DNA from: Anaerofilum hominis
GTDB taxonomy: Bacteria > Bacillota > Clostridia > Oscillospirales > Ruminococcaceae
Assembly: GCF_014287275.1 (NCBI RefSeq)
Contig: NZ_JACONZ010000001.1
Coordinates: 310,001-374,000, forward strand
Direction: 5' to 3'
Length of the DNA stretch: 64,000 bases
In this document: positions 1-7,743 of the stretch, piece after piece
Layout of the letters: each line of letters opens with the position of its first letter
Numbering within the stretch: the first letter of the stretch is position 1
Made by a program: the position numbers and the translations under genes
Notes under the pieces: generated by a model
Seen by the model: only the letters and a program-made list of their open reading frames with translations
Databases searched by the model: none
Told to the model about the DNA's origin: nothing

Positions 1-12
1 CCCTGCACGCCC

Positions 13-198
13 TTATCGGGCAGCCTGGTGCCTTTGCACGGCGTCCCGCATGCGCAGCAGGCCTTTTTCCACAATGGTGCGGGGCATGGCCAGATTCAGC
101 CTCACAAAGCCTGCGGCGCTGCCCACAAACAGGCTGTCGCTGCCCTCCCAAAAGGCGCGCATCAGCGTTATCTTTTTTCAGCGTTCCAACAGGGCTTC
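13..198 (-). pseudogene. C-terminal remnant of a MalY/PatB-type aminotransferase
   Basis: The minus strand encodes about 50 residues ending at the stop at 13-15 and containing FVRLNLAMPRTIVEKGL, the typical C-terminal segment of MalY/PatB cystathionine beta-lyase type PLP enzymes (family consensus FVRLN.A.PR). Immediately upstream an in-frame TGA (178-180) separates it from EALLER, which also fits the family. No catalytic lysine region or N-terminal part lies beside it, since the next gene starts in the adjacent sequence. I read it as a decayed gene end, not a functional small protein. The family assignment rests on one motif and the flanking residues. Confidence 0.65.
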
Positions 199-255
199 GC
201 AAGGCGTGCGGAGATGGAGAGACTGCCGGGAGCGGCTCCCGCATTCGTCATCTCG

Positions 256-1620
256 TCACAGAGCCATAAGGCTGTCCGCAGTCTGAGAGAGGTGCAGCAT
301 GAGTTCTTTCAGGGCAGCGTAAAAGGCGGGAGCGTCGCCCGCCTCCAGGCTGCGGGCCAGAGGCCGGACCGCAGGGGCGTCCGTCCGGCCTCCCAGAAGA
401 GGCAGGCCCAGCAGAAGAGCCTCATACAGCTTGTCCCCTATCCCCTGAAATCCAGCCTGCCCGTGCAGCAGGTAACGCATGCAGGTGAGAAATGCCGTGG
501 GACCTTCTGTGTCGTCCAGCTGGTTGAGCCGAGCGGCGCAGACATCGAGTTCCTCCGTCTGCAGAGCGACCCGTTCCACGATGGTGTTGAACGAAATGCA
601 CAGGATCTGCAGGACCTCCTGCAGCGCTTTGAGGATGCCCTGTACACTCCTATCCTGAACATGGTCGGGGACCCGGGTCATCTCCGTCACCCTGGTCCCC
701 GCGCCGCGGGAGGTCGCGACGACGCCCAGCTTCTCCAGGAGGTCCATGGTCCGCCGGATGGTGCTGAAAGAGGCGCCATAGTGTTCTGCCAATTCCCCAT
801 AAAACGGCAGAGTATCTCCCGGGCGGTATTCCCGCTCAACAAAGATGCGGTTTATCATCTGCGCCGCCACCGAGTAGCAGAGCTGGGGATGATCCCGGTA
901 GACCTTCCATTCGAAAGGAATTTGTTCCGGCGCCGAAATAAATTTGCCTGCGTGCGGGATATAGAGGCAAAGGATCTGGTCCATCAACCCCTGAACCTCC
1001 ATATAAATGCGAAAAAGGCCCTCCCGGTCCTGGCGGTCACAGGCGGCGACAAGGCTTTCCGACAGCGCCTGCAGACGCTGTTTATCCACCGTATCTCCCC
1101 AGCGCCGGAGCAGGGTGTGAGGAAACTGATAGAACGAGACGACATCGTTAAAAAGGTAAAGAGCAAGCCTGTTTTTGAGCGCCAGAAACATAGCGCGCCC
1201 GCAGAAGAAAGAAACGTAGAAATCCCCGTGCCCCAGTTTGGCCGCCATCTCTTTGATATGCCGCATTTCCGGCGGGCCAAGCCTGCGGCACCCCTCCCGC
1301 ATAAGAGGTGTGAACAGGACCTGAAGCGTCTCCCGCAGCGACTGAACGGCATCTCGGCGGGCCAAGTAGTAGGTCCGGCAATTCCGAATACACTCTTCCT
1401 CTGTGATCTGGTAAACGACCGTGGTCCTGCGGCCGGCAGATAAGCTGATGTATCCGTCCTGCTGGAGCTGGGTATAGGCGCTGTGTACGGTCCGGGAGGA
1501 GGCATGGTAGATTTTGGTCAATTCCTCAATGGAGGGCAGGCAGTCGCCTGTTTTGTAATAGCCAAACCGGATTTGGGCTGCAAAAAATTTGTAAATAAGG
1601 CTGTACCGCACACTTCTCAT
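256..1620 (-). CDS. Regulator with two GntR-type winged helix domains
   Basis: This 454-residue cytoplasmic transcription factor carries two separate GntR-type DNA-binding domains. The first is at about residues 5-72 (GDCLPSIEELTKIY, then SSRTVHSAYTQL, wing DGYISL) and the second at about 241-312 (YRPGDTLPFYGELAEHYG, then SFSTIRRTMDLLEKLGVV). Each is followed by a roughly 140-residue mostly helical segment that I do not recognise, so the protein looks like a tandem duplication of a GntR-plus-effector unit. AAAGGAGGG sits just before the ATG. GntR proteins normally carry one wHTH and dimerise; here one chain could contact two half-sites. The ligand and target are unknown; the hybrid kinase upstream is the nearest candidate partner. 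Confidence 0.8.
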   Translation of the reverse strand: MRSVRYSLIYKFFAAQIRFGYYKTGDCLPSIEELTKIYHASSRTVHSAYTQLQQDGYISLSAGRRTTVVYQITEEECIRNCRTYYLARRDAVQSLRETLQVLFTPLMREGCRRLGPPEMRHIKEMAAKLGHGDFYVSFFCGRAMFLALKNRLALYLFNDVVSFYQFPHTLLRRWGDTVDKQRLQALSESLVAACDRQDREGLFRIYMEVQGLMDQILCLYIPHAGKFISAPEQIPFEWKVYRDHPQLCYSVAAQMINRIFVEREYRPGDTLPFYGELAEHYGASFSTIRRTMDLLEKLGVVATSRGAGTRVTEMTRVPDHVQDRSVQGILKALQEVLQILCISFNTIVERVALQTEELDVCAARLNQLDDTEGPTAFLTCMRYLLHGQAGFQGIGDKLYEALLLGLPLLGGRTDAPAVRPLARSLEAGDAPAFYAALKELMLHLSQTADSLMAL

Positions 1621-1663
1621 ATGTTGCCCTCCTTTTGCTATCCCTCACCCGAAGTATAACATC

Positions 1664-1718
1664 AATAAACAAAACAGTCCAGAAAGGCCGAGGGGGATCC
1701 CCTCGACCTTTCTGGACT
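1664..1718 (-). terminator. Intrinsic terminator after the hybrid histidine kinase
   Basis: An almost perfect long inverted repeat (AGTCCAGAAAGG..CGAGGGG / CCCCTCG..CCTTTCTGGACT, 1676-1718) lies 7 bp after the kinase stop codon. On the minus strand it is followed by GTTTTGTTT. It separates the kinase transcript from the GntR gene. Confidence 0.85.
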
Positions 1719-1724
1719 CTCCGG

Positions 1725-4145
1725 CTATCCAATGATCTTTTCAGCCAGGGTCTTGTAGAGCAGCGCCGGATCAATGGGCTTTGCCAGGTGTCCATCCATA
1801 CCCGACTCGGACGCCCGGGCCACATCTTCCCGGAAGGCATCAGCGGTCATAGCGATGATGGGGATGCTCCCCGCCTTGGGATGCCCGGATTTTCGGATGG
1901 CTCTGGTCGCCTCGTATCCGTCCATGACCGGCATCTGCACATCCATCAAAATGAGATCGTAGTCCAGCCCATTGGCCAGGAACAGCTCCAGCGCCTCCCG
2001 GCCGTTTTTAGCGCAGTCCGCAGCCACATCCGTCATTTTGAGCAGTTCCAGGGCGATCTCCCGGTTGAGCTCATTGTCCTCCACCAGCAGGACACGGCGG
2101 CCGGCAAGCTCAGGCCGTTTCAGCCCCGCGCTCTGCGTGGAGGTCAGGACTGCCTTGTGGGCTCCGGTGGCGGAAAGGAGGGCGTTGTAAAGCGTGGAAG
2201 CAAAAACCGGCTTGGACAAAAACGCGTTGACGCCGGCTGCCCGGGCGTCTTTTTCAATGGAGCTCCAATCATAGGCGGTCATAATGATGATGGTCGCCTC
2301 CGGCCCCACCCATTCCCGGATGCGCCGGGTCGCTTCGATCCCATCGATGTCCGGCATCTTCCAGCCGATCAGGCACACGTCGAAGTCCTCGCCGGTCTCA
2401 TGGGCGGCATGGACTTTCTCAACGCACTCTTCCCCGGTGAGCACCCAGTCAGACCGGATGCCCAGGTTTTTTAGCAGAAGAGAGGCATGGATGCAGCTGT
2501 CCCGGTCTTCGTCTGCGATCATTATCCGAAAGGATCCCAGGGCAGGCTGCCTGGGCGGCTGCCCCAGCTCTTCCCCGGGCAGATCAAAGTCCAGCTCAAC
2601 GGTGAAAGTGCTGCCCTGCCCCTCCTGGCTCCTGACGGAAATGATCCCGCCCATCAGGGTGACCAGATTTTTGGTGATCGCCATGCCCAATCCCGTGCCG
2701 CCGAATTTCTGGCCGGTCTCAGCGCTCTCCTGTTCAAAGGGCGCAAACAGACGGTCCATAAATTCACGGCTCATCCCGATCCCAGTGTCGCTGACGGTGA
2801 AACGCAGGCGAATCCGCCCCTTTTTCTTTTGAATCTGTCGGACCTCCAAACGGATGGAACCACCTGCCGGGGTAAATTTCAGGGAGTTGGACAGCAGGTT
2901 CAGCAGTATCTGGTTCAGCCGCAGGGGGTCGCCGATGAATGTTGTGCCGGTCAGGTCCACCAGCGGCACGGTGAAAGTCAGCCCTTTTGCGGCCGCTTGA
3001 GGATAGATGATGGAGGTGACGGACTCCATGACCGTCTCCAGATCAAAGAGTTCATGGGCGATCTTCATCTTGCCCTCGTCGATTTTGGACATGTCGAGGA
3101 TGTCGTTGATGAGGGTCATCAGGTGCTTGGATGAGTAGCCGATTTTTTCCAGGCAATCAGCTACCCGCTGCCGGTCCTCTATATAAGCGGCGGCAATGGT
3201 GGTCATTCCGATGATAGCGTTCATGGGGGTGCGGATCTCGTGGGACATGCGGGAGAGGAACTCGGATTTCGCCCGGTTGGCGTGCTCGGCCACGGTGAGG
3301 GCGTCTTTCAGCGCATCGGCCTGCTCGGTCAGCTTTCTCTGGATCTCCCGCAGTTCTGTGACATCGGTGATATCGATGAAAATGGCAAGGTAAATCGGAC
3401 AGCCGTCCTGCCAGCTCACGCAGGAAGCGTTGACCTGGAGCCACAGAGTCTTACCCTGGCGGCTTTTTACGTTCATCACAAACTGTACCGGCTCGCCCGA
3501 GAGCAAACGGTCTCGATTTTCCATAAGGACAGTCAGGTTATCCTCAATATTCCTCTGATGCAGGATATGGCCGCTGCCAGCACCTTCATCAAAATATTCC
3601 ATAAACCGGCTGTTGGCCTCCAGCAGGGTGAGACCGAGATCCCGCTCCACCCGGTACTTGGCAATAAAGCCGGGCAGGCTCTCATAAGTGACAGACTGCT
3701 CCTTTTGCATCCGGATCACGTCGTTGACGTTGGTGAGCACGGTATAAGCCACCTGATAGCCGTCGATATACTCATCGGCAAACTGGGCGGAAAATTGGAT
3801 CCAGATAAAGTCGTTGTTCTTCCGCCGGAACCGCGAAAGCAGCTTGTAGCTCTTCTGCCCTTTGCTGAGGGCATCCAGCACCGCATTGGTGAGCTCCTGC
3901 CATTCCTTGGGATCATCCTTATAGTAGAGATCCGGCCGGTTGTGGAAGGTGGATTCATACTCCTCTTTGGTCCAGCCGGTAAACTCGTAGTAGTACTCGT
4001 TGGCCCAAACCAGGGTAAAATGCTCGTCTAACAGATGTTTGCTGACACTGACGCCCAGCAGATGCATCAGCGTCGCGTACTCATAGTCGGCAGGTGTAAA
4101 CTGCGGCTCTTTCCCCATTGCCATTTCTTTTTGCCGATCACTCAT
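1725..4145 (-). CDS. Hybrid sensor histidine kinase with two PAS and two receiver domains
   Basis: This 806-residue protein has no evident membrane segment and should be a cytoplasmic sensor. Order: PAS-like region about 30-140 (WANEYYYEFTGWTKEEY), second PAS-like region about 160-262, HisKA with SHEIRTPMNAIIG (His302), HATPase with the N box NLLSNSLKFTP, DTGIGM and GTGLGMAI, first receiver about 538-655, second receiver about 683-806. The second receiver keeps its phospho-acceptor (LILMDVQMP, Asp735). The first has CLIGWKMPD with Gly594 where Asp is expected (codon GGC), so it probably cannot be phosphorylated. There is no output domain, so the signal must go to a separate Hpt or partner protein not in this window. 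GAGGAG precedes the ATG and a promoter lies at 4225-4253. Confidence 0.93.
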   Translation of the reverse strand: MSDRQKEMAMGKEPQFTPADYEYATLMHLLGVSVSKHLLDEHFTLVWANEYYYEFTGWTKEEYESTFHNRPDLYYKDDPKEWQELTNAVLDALSKGQKSYKLLSRFRRKNNDFIWIQFSAQFADEYIDGYQVAYTVLTNVNDVIRMQKEQSVTYESLPGFIAKYRVERDLGLTLLEANSRFMEYFDEGAGSGHILHQRNIEDNLTVLMENRDRLLSGEPVQFVMNVKSRQGKTLWLQVNASCVSWQDGCPIYLAIFIDITDVTELREIQRKLTEQADALKDALTVAEHANRAKSEFLSRMSHEIRTPMNAIIGMTTIAAAYIEDRQRVADCLEKIGYSSKHLMTLINDILDMSKIDEGKMKIAHELFDLETVMESVTSIIYPQAAAKGLTFTVPLVDLTGTTFIGDPLRLNQILLNLLSNSLKFTPAGGSIRLEVRQIQKKKGRIRLRFTVSDTGIGMSREFMDRLFAPFEQESAETGQKFGGTGLGMAITKNLVTLMGGIISVRSQEGQGSTFTVELDFDLPGEELGQPPRQPALGSFRIMIADEDRDSCIHASLLLKNLGIRSDWVLTGEECVEKVHAAHETGEDFDVCLIGWKMPDIDGIEATRRIREWVGPEATIIIMTAYDWSSIEKDARAAGVNAFLSKPVFASTLYNALLSATGAHKAVLTSTQSAGLKRPELAGRRVLLVEDNELNREIALELLKMTDVAADCAKNGREALELFLANGLDYDLILMDVQMPVMDGYEATRAIRKSGHPKAGSIPIIAMTADAFREDVARASESGMDGHLAKPIDPALLYKTLAEKIIG

Positions 4146-4224
4146 AAGATTTTGCTCCTCGCCCTATCGCAATCCTCTGCCCTTATGGACGCGCGCTCAA
4201 CATTGTTCATATGGGTTATTTTCG

Positions 4225-4253
4225 ATTATAGTGCAGAAGCGAAGAAAACTCAA
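4225..4253 (-). promoter_or_regulatory. Predicted sigma-A promoter of the hybrid kinase gene
   Basis: On the minus strand TTGAGT, a 17-bp spacer and TATAAT occur about 80 bp upstream of the kinase start codon. The -10 is a perfect consensus. Confidence 0.65.
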
Positions 4254-4736
4254 GCCTCTGAGCCGTATTAGAAGATGCTGCCGTAAGAATTTATCAGGGT
4301 ATCCTGTGAAAGAGTCCGTCCCGGCGCTGCAGCAAGCGGGTGCCTGAAAGAATGGCTCCTCAAAAACCGGTCTTGCTTTTGCCGATCGAACATCTATTTA
4401 GGCATCAGAACATCTCTTTGATATCCTGAAAACTCAGTGTATCAGGAAAGTTTCTGTGAAAAACGGATCGCTGTCACCTCCTCTCTTTGTAGGCTTTCAT
4501 AGTTGTGTGTGCTTCGGTTTTATGATATGCTGAATTTGCGAGATACGATATCAGAAAACCGAAATAATCAAGTTTTCCGAGGCGAGGTAGAAAGCGCCAC
4601 GGGTTTATCAGCTCGTCAATGTTAAAAGCTATCGGTTTGGCTGAGAAGAGCAAAAGCTCTTAAAAAATATCTATACGTATATCACGCCGCAGTAAATCAT
4701 CCCTATTTAGAAAGCGTGTAAAAGGAGAAGTGTAAA
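4254..4736. other. Intergenic stretch, AT-richer than the rest, no gene seen
   Basis: This stretch separates divergent genes and must hold the promoter of the plus-strand membrane protein gene, but I see no convincing -35/-10 pair. A small hairpin (AGAGC aaaa GCTCT) lies near 4646-4660. AAAAGGAGAAG just before 4737 is the ribosome binding site of the next gene. No RNA gene or coding region is recognisable. Confidence 0.5.
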
Positions 4737-5327
4737 ATGCGCAAGGAAAAAACCAAGCTGCCCGGTTTAATGTCCCTTTTTACAGTTACCCTGATATTGG
4801 GCCTGTTGACTGCGCTGGGGAGCACCTACCAGATGTTCGTTGACTATGACGCTTTCTGGGGCACCGAATATGCGAGCCTTGCCGTGATCGATATCGGGCT
4901 GCGCCTTATCGAGCTTGCAATGTATGTGGGGATGCTGGTCTTTATCGCCCAGCAGAAACGCACCTTCCTTATCTGCTTTTGGGTCGATTACGGCTGCCGG
5001 GTCGCCACTTTCCTTTTTGTTCTTGTGATGGGCGGGTCCGCCCCCTCTTTCCTCACGCCCCTGGTGCTGCCGACGATCTGGGCTGCTTATTTTTATTGGT
5101 CCTCAAATTTTGCTCACGCTTTTACGCCATATAAACCTCCGCTTTTCTCTTCCGAGGGTATGGCGCCTGTCACCCCCGCCGAGAGCCCGGCCGTGGCAGC
5201 CGATGTCTCTTCTTCTCCTCAAACACCCGATGCGCCGGCCGCCGCCGAAAGTGTGTCGCCCCCATCCCCGCCGGAAGCCGTAACGCCCCAGCCTGCACAG
5301 GAAGAGTCTTCCGCTTCAGTTCAATGA
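4737..5327 (+). CDS. Small DUF2569-like integral membrane protein with Pro/Ser-rich tail
   Basis: The 196-residue product has about four hydrophobic segments: LMSLFTVTLILGLLTALG near 12-30, a second around 50-75, WVDYGCRVATFLFVLVMGG around 88-105 and LVLPTIWAAYFYWSS around 112-127. The last ends in W..YFYWSSNFAHAF, resembling the end of DUF2569 membrane proteins. From about residue 140 a low-complexity Ala/Pro/Ser/Glu tail extends into the cytoplasm. The stop at 5325-5327 is followed in the -1 frame by a continuation of the same type of tail ending in a zinc-ribbon-like stretch, so the gene may be frameshifted. Function is unknown; the DUF2569 link is tentative. Confidence 0.6.
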   Translation: MRKEKTKLPGLMSLFTVTLILGLLTALGSTYQMFVDYDAFWGTEYASLAVIDIGLRLIELAMYVGMLVFIAQQKRTFLICFWVDYGCRVATFLFVLVMGGSAPSFLTPLVLPTIWAAYFYWSSNFAHAFTPYKPPLFSSEGMAPVTPAESPAVAADVSSSPQTPDAPAAAESVSPPSPPEAVTPQPAQEESSASVQ

Positions 5328-5482
5328 CCGCTCCCATCGAGTCAAGCACTTCCACATCCGTTGTGACTTCCTCGCCTGCGGAACCGGGGCCGCCTTCTTC
5401 CCCTCAGCCCAGGTTTTTCCAATACTGTGGAGCAGAATATGGGCCAAAAGATACTGTTTGTCCAAAATGCGGAAAAGGATAA
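5324..5482 (+). pseudogene. Out-of-frame zinc-ribbon tail of the preceding membrane protein
   Basis: Starting at an ATG overlapping the previous stop (ATGA), this 52-codon frame first continues the Ser/Thr/Pro-rich linker and then ends FFQYCGAEYG..VCPKCGKG. That looks like a C-terminal zinc ribbon in which one expected Cys (FFQYC in place of a CxxC) is missing. The simplest reading is a frameshift that cut a C-terminal ribbon off the membrane protein. Alternatives are translational coupling through the ATGA overlap or programmed frameshifting; I see no clear slippery heptamer. Confidence 0.5.
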
Positions 5483-5689
5483 GATACTTTTCCCGCCACG
5501 ATCCGGAGAGGAAGATCCGGCCCGTCGCCGGCCACCCAAAAAGCATGGACGTTTTCGGTGTCTGCAATCATCTTCTCACCGGCGAAGCCCGGCAAACCGC
5601 CGAGGATTTAGGGGCAGTTTTTGACAGGATCCTTACTCATGCCTGAAAGTGTGGTCAAAAGTGTGGTTTTTGCAGGTTTTTACAGGCAT

Positions 5690-5734
5690 AAAAAATCCCA
5701 CAGAACGGCTGTACAAGCCATTCTGTGGGATTTT
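5690..5734 (-). terminator. Terminator of the tmRNA gene
   Basis: The stem AATCCCACAGAA.GGCT / AGCC.TTCTGTGGGATT with a four-base loop ends in a T-run on the minus strand, 6 bp past the mature 3' CCA of ssrA. Confidence 0.9.
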
Positions 5735-5739
5735 CTCTT

Positions 5740-6087
5740 TGGTGGAGATGACGGGAGTCGAACCCGTGTCCAAAAAGAGTTCTGTCAGAGTATCTCCGGG
5801 TGCAGCTTATCATTGAGATTCCCCCGCCTGGCCGCCGGTAAGCAGGCTGCCAGGGTCGGTAGCTTCATGAGTTCATGACGGTCCGCAAAGCTTAGGGCCG
5901 TTCACGTGCACCGCTCATTTAATGCCCAAACACCACCCCGCGGTAAAGTGGGAAGGACAGCAGCCTAAATTTAGGCTGCGACTGCTAATTTATTGTTGTT
6001 AGCTATTTTTTTGCGGCTTTTTAAGTGGGTCCGCACCACTACCCGCTGCTCCGGCTTCGCTCTCCCTGTCGAAACCTTTACATCCCC
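5740..6087 (-). ncRNA. ssrA: Transfer-messenger RNA (tmRNA)
   Basis: This 348-nt RNA rescues stalled ribosomes together with SmpB. The 5' end GGGGAUG pairs with the 3' CAUCUCC, followed by an encoded CCA. The T-arm GGUUCGACUCCC is intact and the 5' side has the conserved UUUCGACAGGG. A reading frame ending AAC AAC AAT AAA TTA GCA GTC GCA GCC TAA encodes a tag ending NNNKLAVAA; the preceding in-frame codons are CGC AAA AAA ATA GCT. The usual Ala resume codon (GCN) is not in frame where expected, so the resume position is uncertain (see findings). smpB lies about 60 bp upstream on the same strand. Confidence 0.97.
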
Positions 6088-6146
6088 ATATTCTGCCCGG
6101 CCTGCGCCGGGCGTTTTGGATAAAAATACTGCCGATACCGGCGCAT

Positions 6147-6611
6147 TCAGCCGACGCTGTGCGACTTCATGGCGCGGTCGATATCCCGTTTGGCGTCTTT
6201 CTGGGCTGCCGTGGCGCGCTTGTCATACAGCTTTTTGCCCTTGCACAGCCCGACCTCTACCTTGACCCGCGAGCCCTTGAAGTAAAGCTTGAGCGGCACC
6301 AGCGTGAGACCGTTCTGCTTGACCTGCGCCGCAAGACGGCGGATCTCCTTTTTGTGGGCCAGCAGCCTGCGCGGCCGCACCGGGTCCCGGTTGAAGATAT
6401 TCCCCTTTTCATAGGGGCTGATGTGCATGCCCAGCACCATGAGTTCCCCGTTGACCACGTCCACCCAGGAGTCTTTCAGGTTCACCGACCCTGTGCGGAT
6501 GCTCTTGACCTCGGTGCCCACCAGCTCGATGCCGGTCTCCATCGCCTCGAGGACGAAATAGTCGTGCCGCGCCTTGCGGTTGTCTGCGATCGTCTTGAAA
6601 TTTTCGGCCGT
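6147..6611 (-). CDS. smpB: SsrA-binding protein SmpB (apparent ACG start)
   Basis: SmpB binds tmRNA and delivers it to stalled ribosomes. The frame carries the family core [35 protein letters not shown] and the C-terminal [15 protein letters not shown]. The first ATG (6542) would delete 23 conserved residues, including NRKARHDYF. The open frame runs upstream to a TAG without any ATG, GTG or TTG. An ACG codon at 6609-6611 sits 8 nt after AAGGAGG and would give the normal N-terminus (M)[18 protein letters not shown], 154 residues. I take ACG as the start; an ATG-to-ACG sequence error is the main alternative. It lies just upstream of ssrA. Confidence 0.93.
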   Translation of the reverse strand, partial: TAENFKTIADNRKARHDYFVLEAMETGIELVGTEVKSIRTGSVNLKDSWVDVVNGELMVLGMHISPYEKGNIFNRDPVRPRRLLAHKKEIRRLAAQVKQNGLTLVPLKLYFKGSRVKVEVGLCKGKKLYDKRATAAQKDAKRDIDRAMKSHSVG

Positions 6612-6695
6612 TTCGTCCCCCTCCTTTCGGTCTGTGCTGGACTAATACTATACCCGTTTTGCCAGCCGCTGTCAAGGGGAACCGCGCGCCGCAGC

Positions 6696-7295
6696 TTACA
6701 ACTCCCCGCGGGAAAGCAGGCTGCGCCCCAGTGTGGTGGGGTCGGCATATTCCAGGCTGCCGCCCACCGGCAGGCCGTAAGCCAGGCGGCTGACCTTTAC
6801 CCCCAGCGGCTTGATGAGCTTTGCCAGATACATGGCGGTGGCCTCCCCCTCCACGGTGGGATTGGTCGCCATGATGACCTCTTTCACTTCATCGCCTGCC
6901 AGGCGGGCGATCAGTTCCTTGACGGTGAGCTGCTCCGCCCCCACCCCGTTCATGGGGGAGATGAGGCCGTGCAGCACATGGTAAACGCCCTTGTATTCGC
7001 GGGTGCGCTCAAAAGCGGAGACGTCGCGCGGGCTTTCCACCACGCAGATGGTGCTTTTATCCCGTTTTTCACCTGCGCAGATCGGGCAGACCTGGCCGTC
7101 GGTAAAGTTCTGGCAGACGCTGCACCGATGGATCTTGGTGTGCGCGTCGGTGATCGCCTGCGCAAACTCCAGCGCCTCGGCCTTGTCCATGGCCAGCACC
7201 TGATAGGCCAGCCGCGACGCTCCCTTGCGGCCGATGCCCGGCAGTTTGGAGAACTCCTCTATCAATTTTTCCAGCGGGGCGGCGTTTGCTCCCAT
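6696..7295 (-). CDS. recR: Recombination mediator RecR
   Basis: The 199-residue protein acts with RecO (and RecF) to load RecA on gapped DNA. It shows the N-terminal helix-hairpin-helix (LPGIGRKGASRLAYQ), a four-Cys zinc finger (CSVCQNFTDGQVCPIC, about residues 57-72) and a Toprim domain (ICVVESPRDVSAFE to VIMATNPTVEGEATA). Length is standard. It is the last gene of the dnaX-ybaB-recR cluster, 25 bp after ybaB, the conserved order in Firmicutes. Confidence 0.97.
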   Translation of the reverse strand: MGANAAPLEKLIEEFSKLPGIGRKGASRLAYQVLAMDKAEALEFAQAITDAHTKIHRCSVCQNFTDGQVCPICAGEKRDKSTICVVESPRDVSAFERTREYKGVYHVLHGLISPMNGVGAEQLTVKELIARLAGDEVKEVIMATNPTVEGEATAMYLAKLIKPLGVKVSRLAYGLPVGGSLEYADPTTLGRSLLSRGEL

Positions 7296-7320
7296 CAGGC
7301 AACATCCTTCGTCACAAAAA

Positions 7321-7668
7321 TTACAGGCTCAGGCCCGCGGGCAGATTGAACCCGCTGGTCAGGGTATTCATCTCGCTCTCCTGGGTCTCCTTGACCACCC
7401 TTACCGCCTCGTTGACGGCGGCAGCCAGCAGGTCCTCCAGCAGTTCCACGTCCTCGGGGTCGACCGCCTCCGGCTTGATCTCCACCCGCTGGACCTCATA
7501 CTTGCCGTTCATGGTCAGGCTGATCTGTCCGCCGCCGGCGGTGACGGTATGCTCCCGCGCCTCCAGCTCAGCGGTGAGGCTCTCCATATCCTGCTGCATC
7601 TGCTGATACTGCTGCATCAAAGCGTTGCGGTCGACCTTGCCATAGCCCTGGGGTAATCTTGCTTTCAT
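7321..7668 (-). CDS. YbaB/EbfC family nucleoid-associated protein
   Basis: This 115-residue DNA-binding protein has the family layout: a basic start, a central helix (YQQMQQDMESLTAELEAR) and the conserved core VTAGGGQISLTMNGKYEVQRVEIKPE, then DPEDVELLEDLLAAAVNEAV. It probably binds DNA as a dimer and may assist recombination with RecR. It sits between dnaX and recR, 75 bp after dnaX, which supports the call. Confidence 0.95.
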   Translation of the reverse strand: MKARLPQGYGKVDRNALMQQYQQMQQDMESLTAELEAREHTVTAGGGQISLTMNGKYEVQRVEIKPEAVDPEDVELLEDLLAAAVNEAVRVVKETQESEMNTLTSGFNLPAGLSL

Positions 7669-7743
7669 TGTGAACTTCCTCCAGCTTCAATATTCTTTGC
7701 TGCCCGCTCCCGCACAGGATAAAAAATCAAGACGGGGCAAGGT

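Noticed and set aside
28..1443. Long plus-strand open frame opposite the GntR gene (471 codons)
   Set aside because: It is antisense to a gene with clear GntR motifs, has no family motif and no convincing ribosome binding site; high-GC codon usage produces such shadows.
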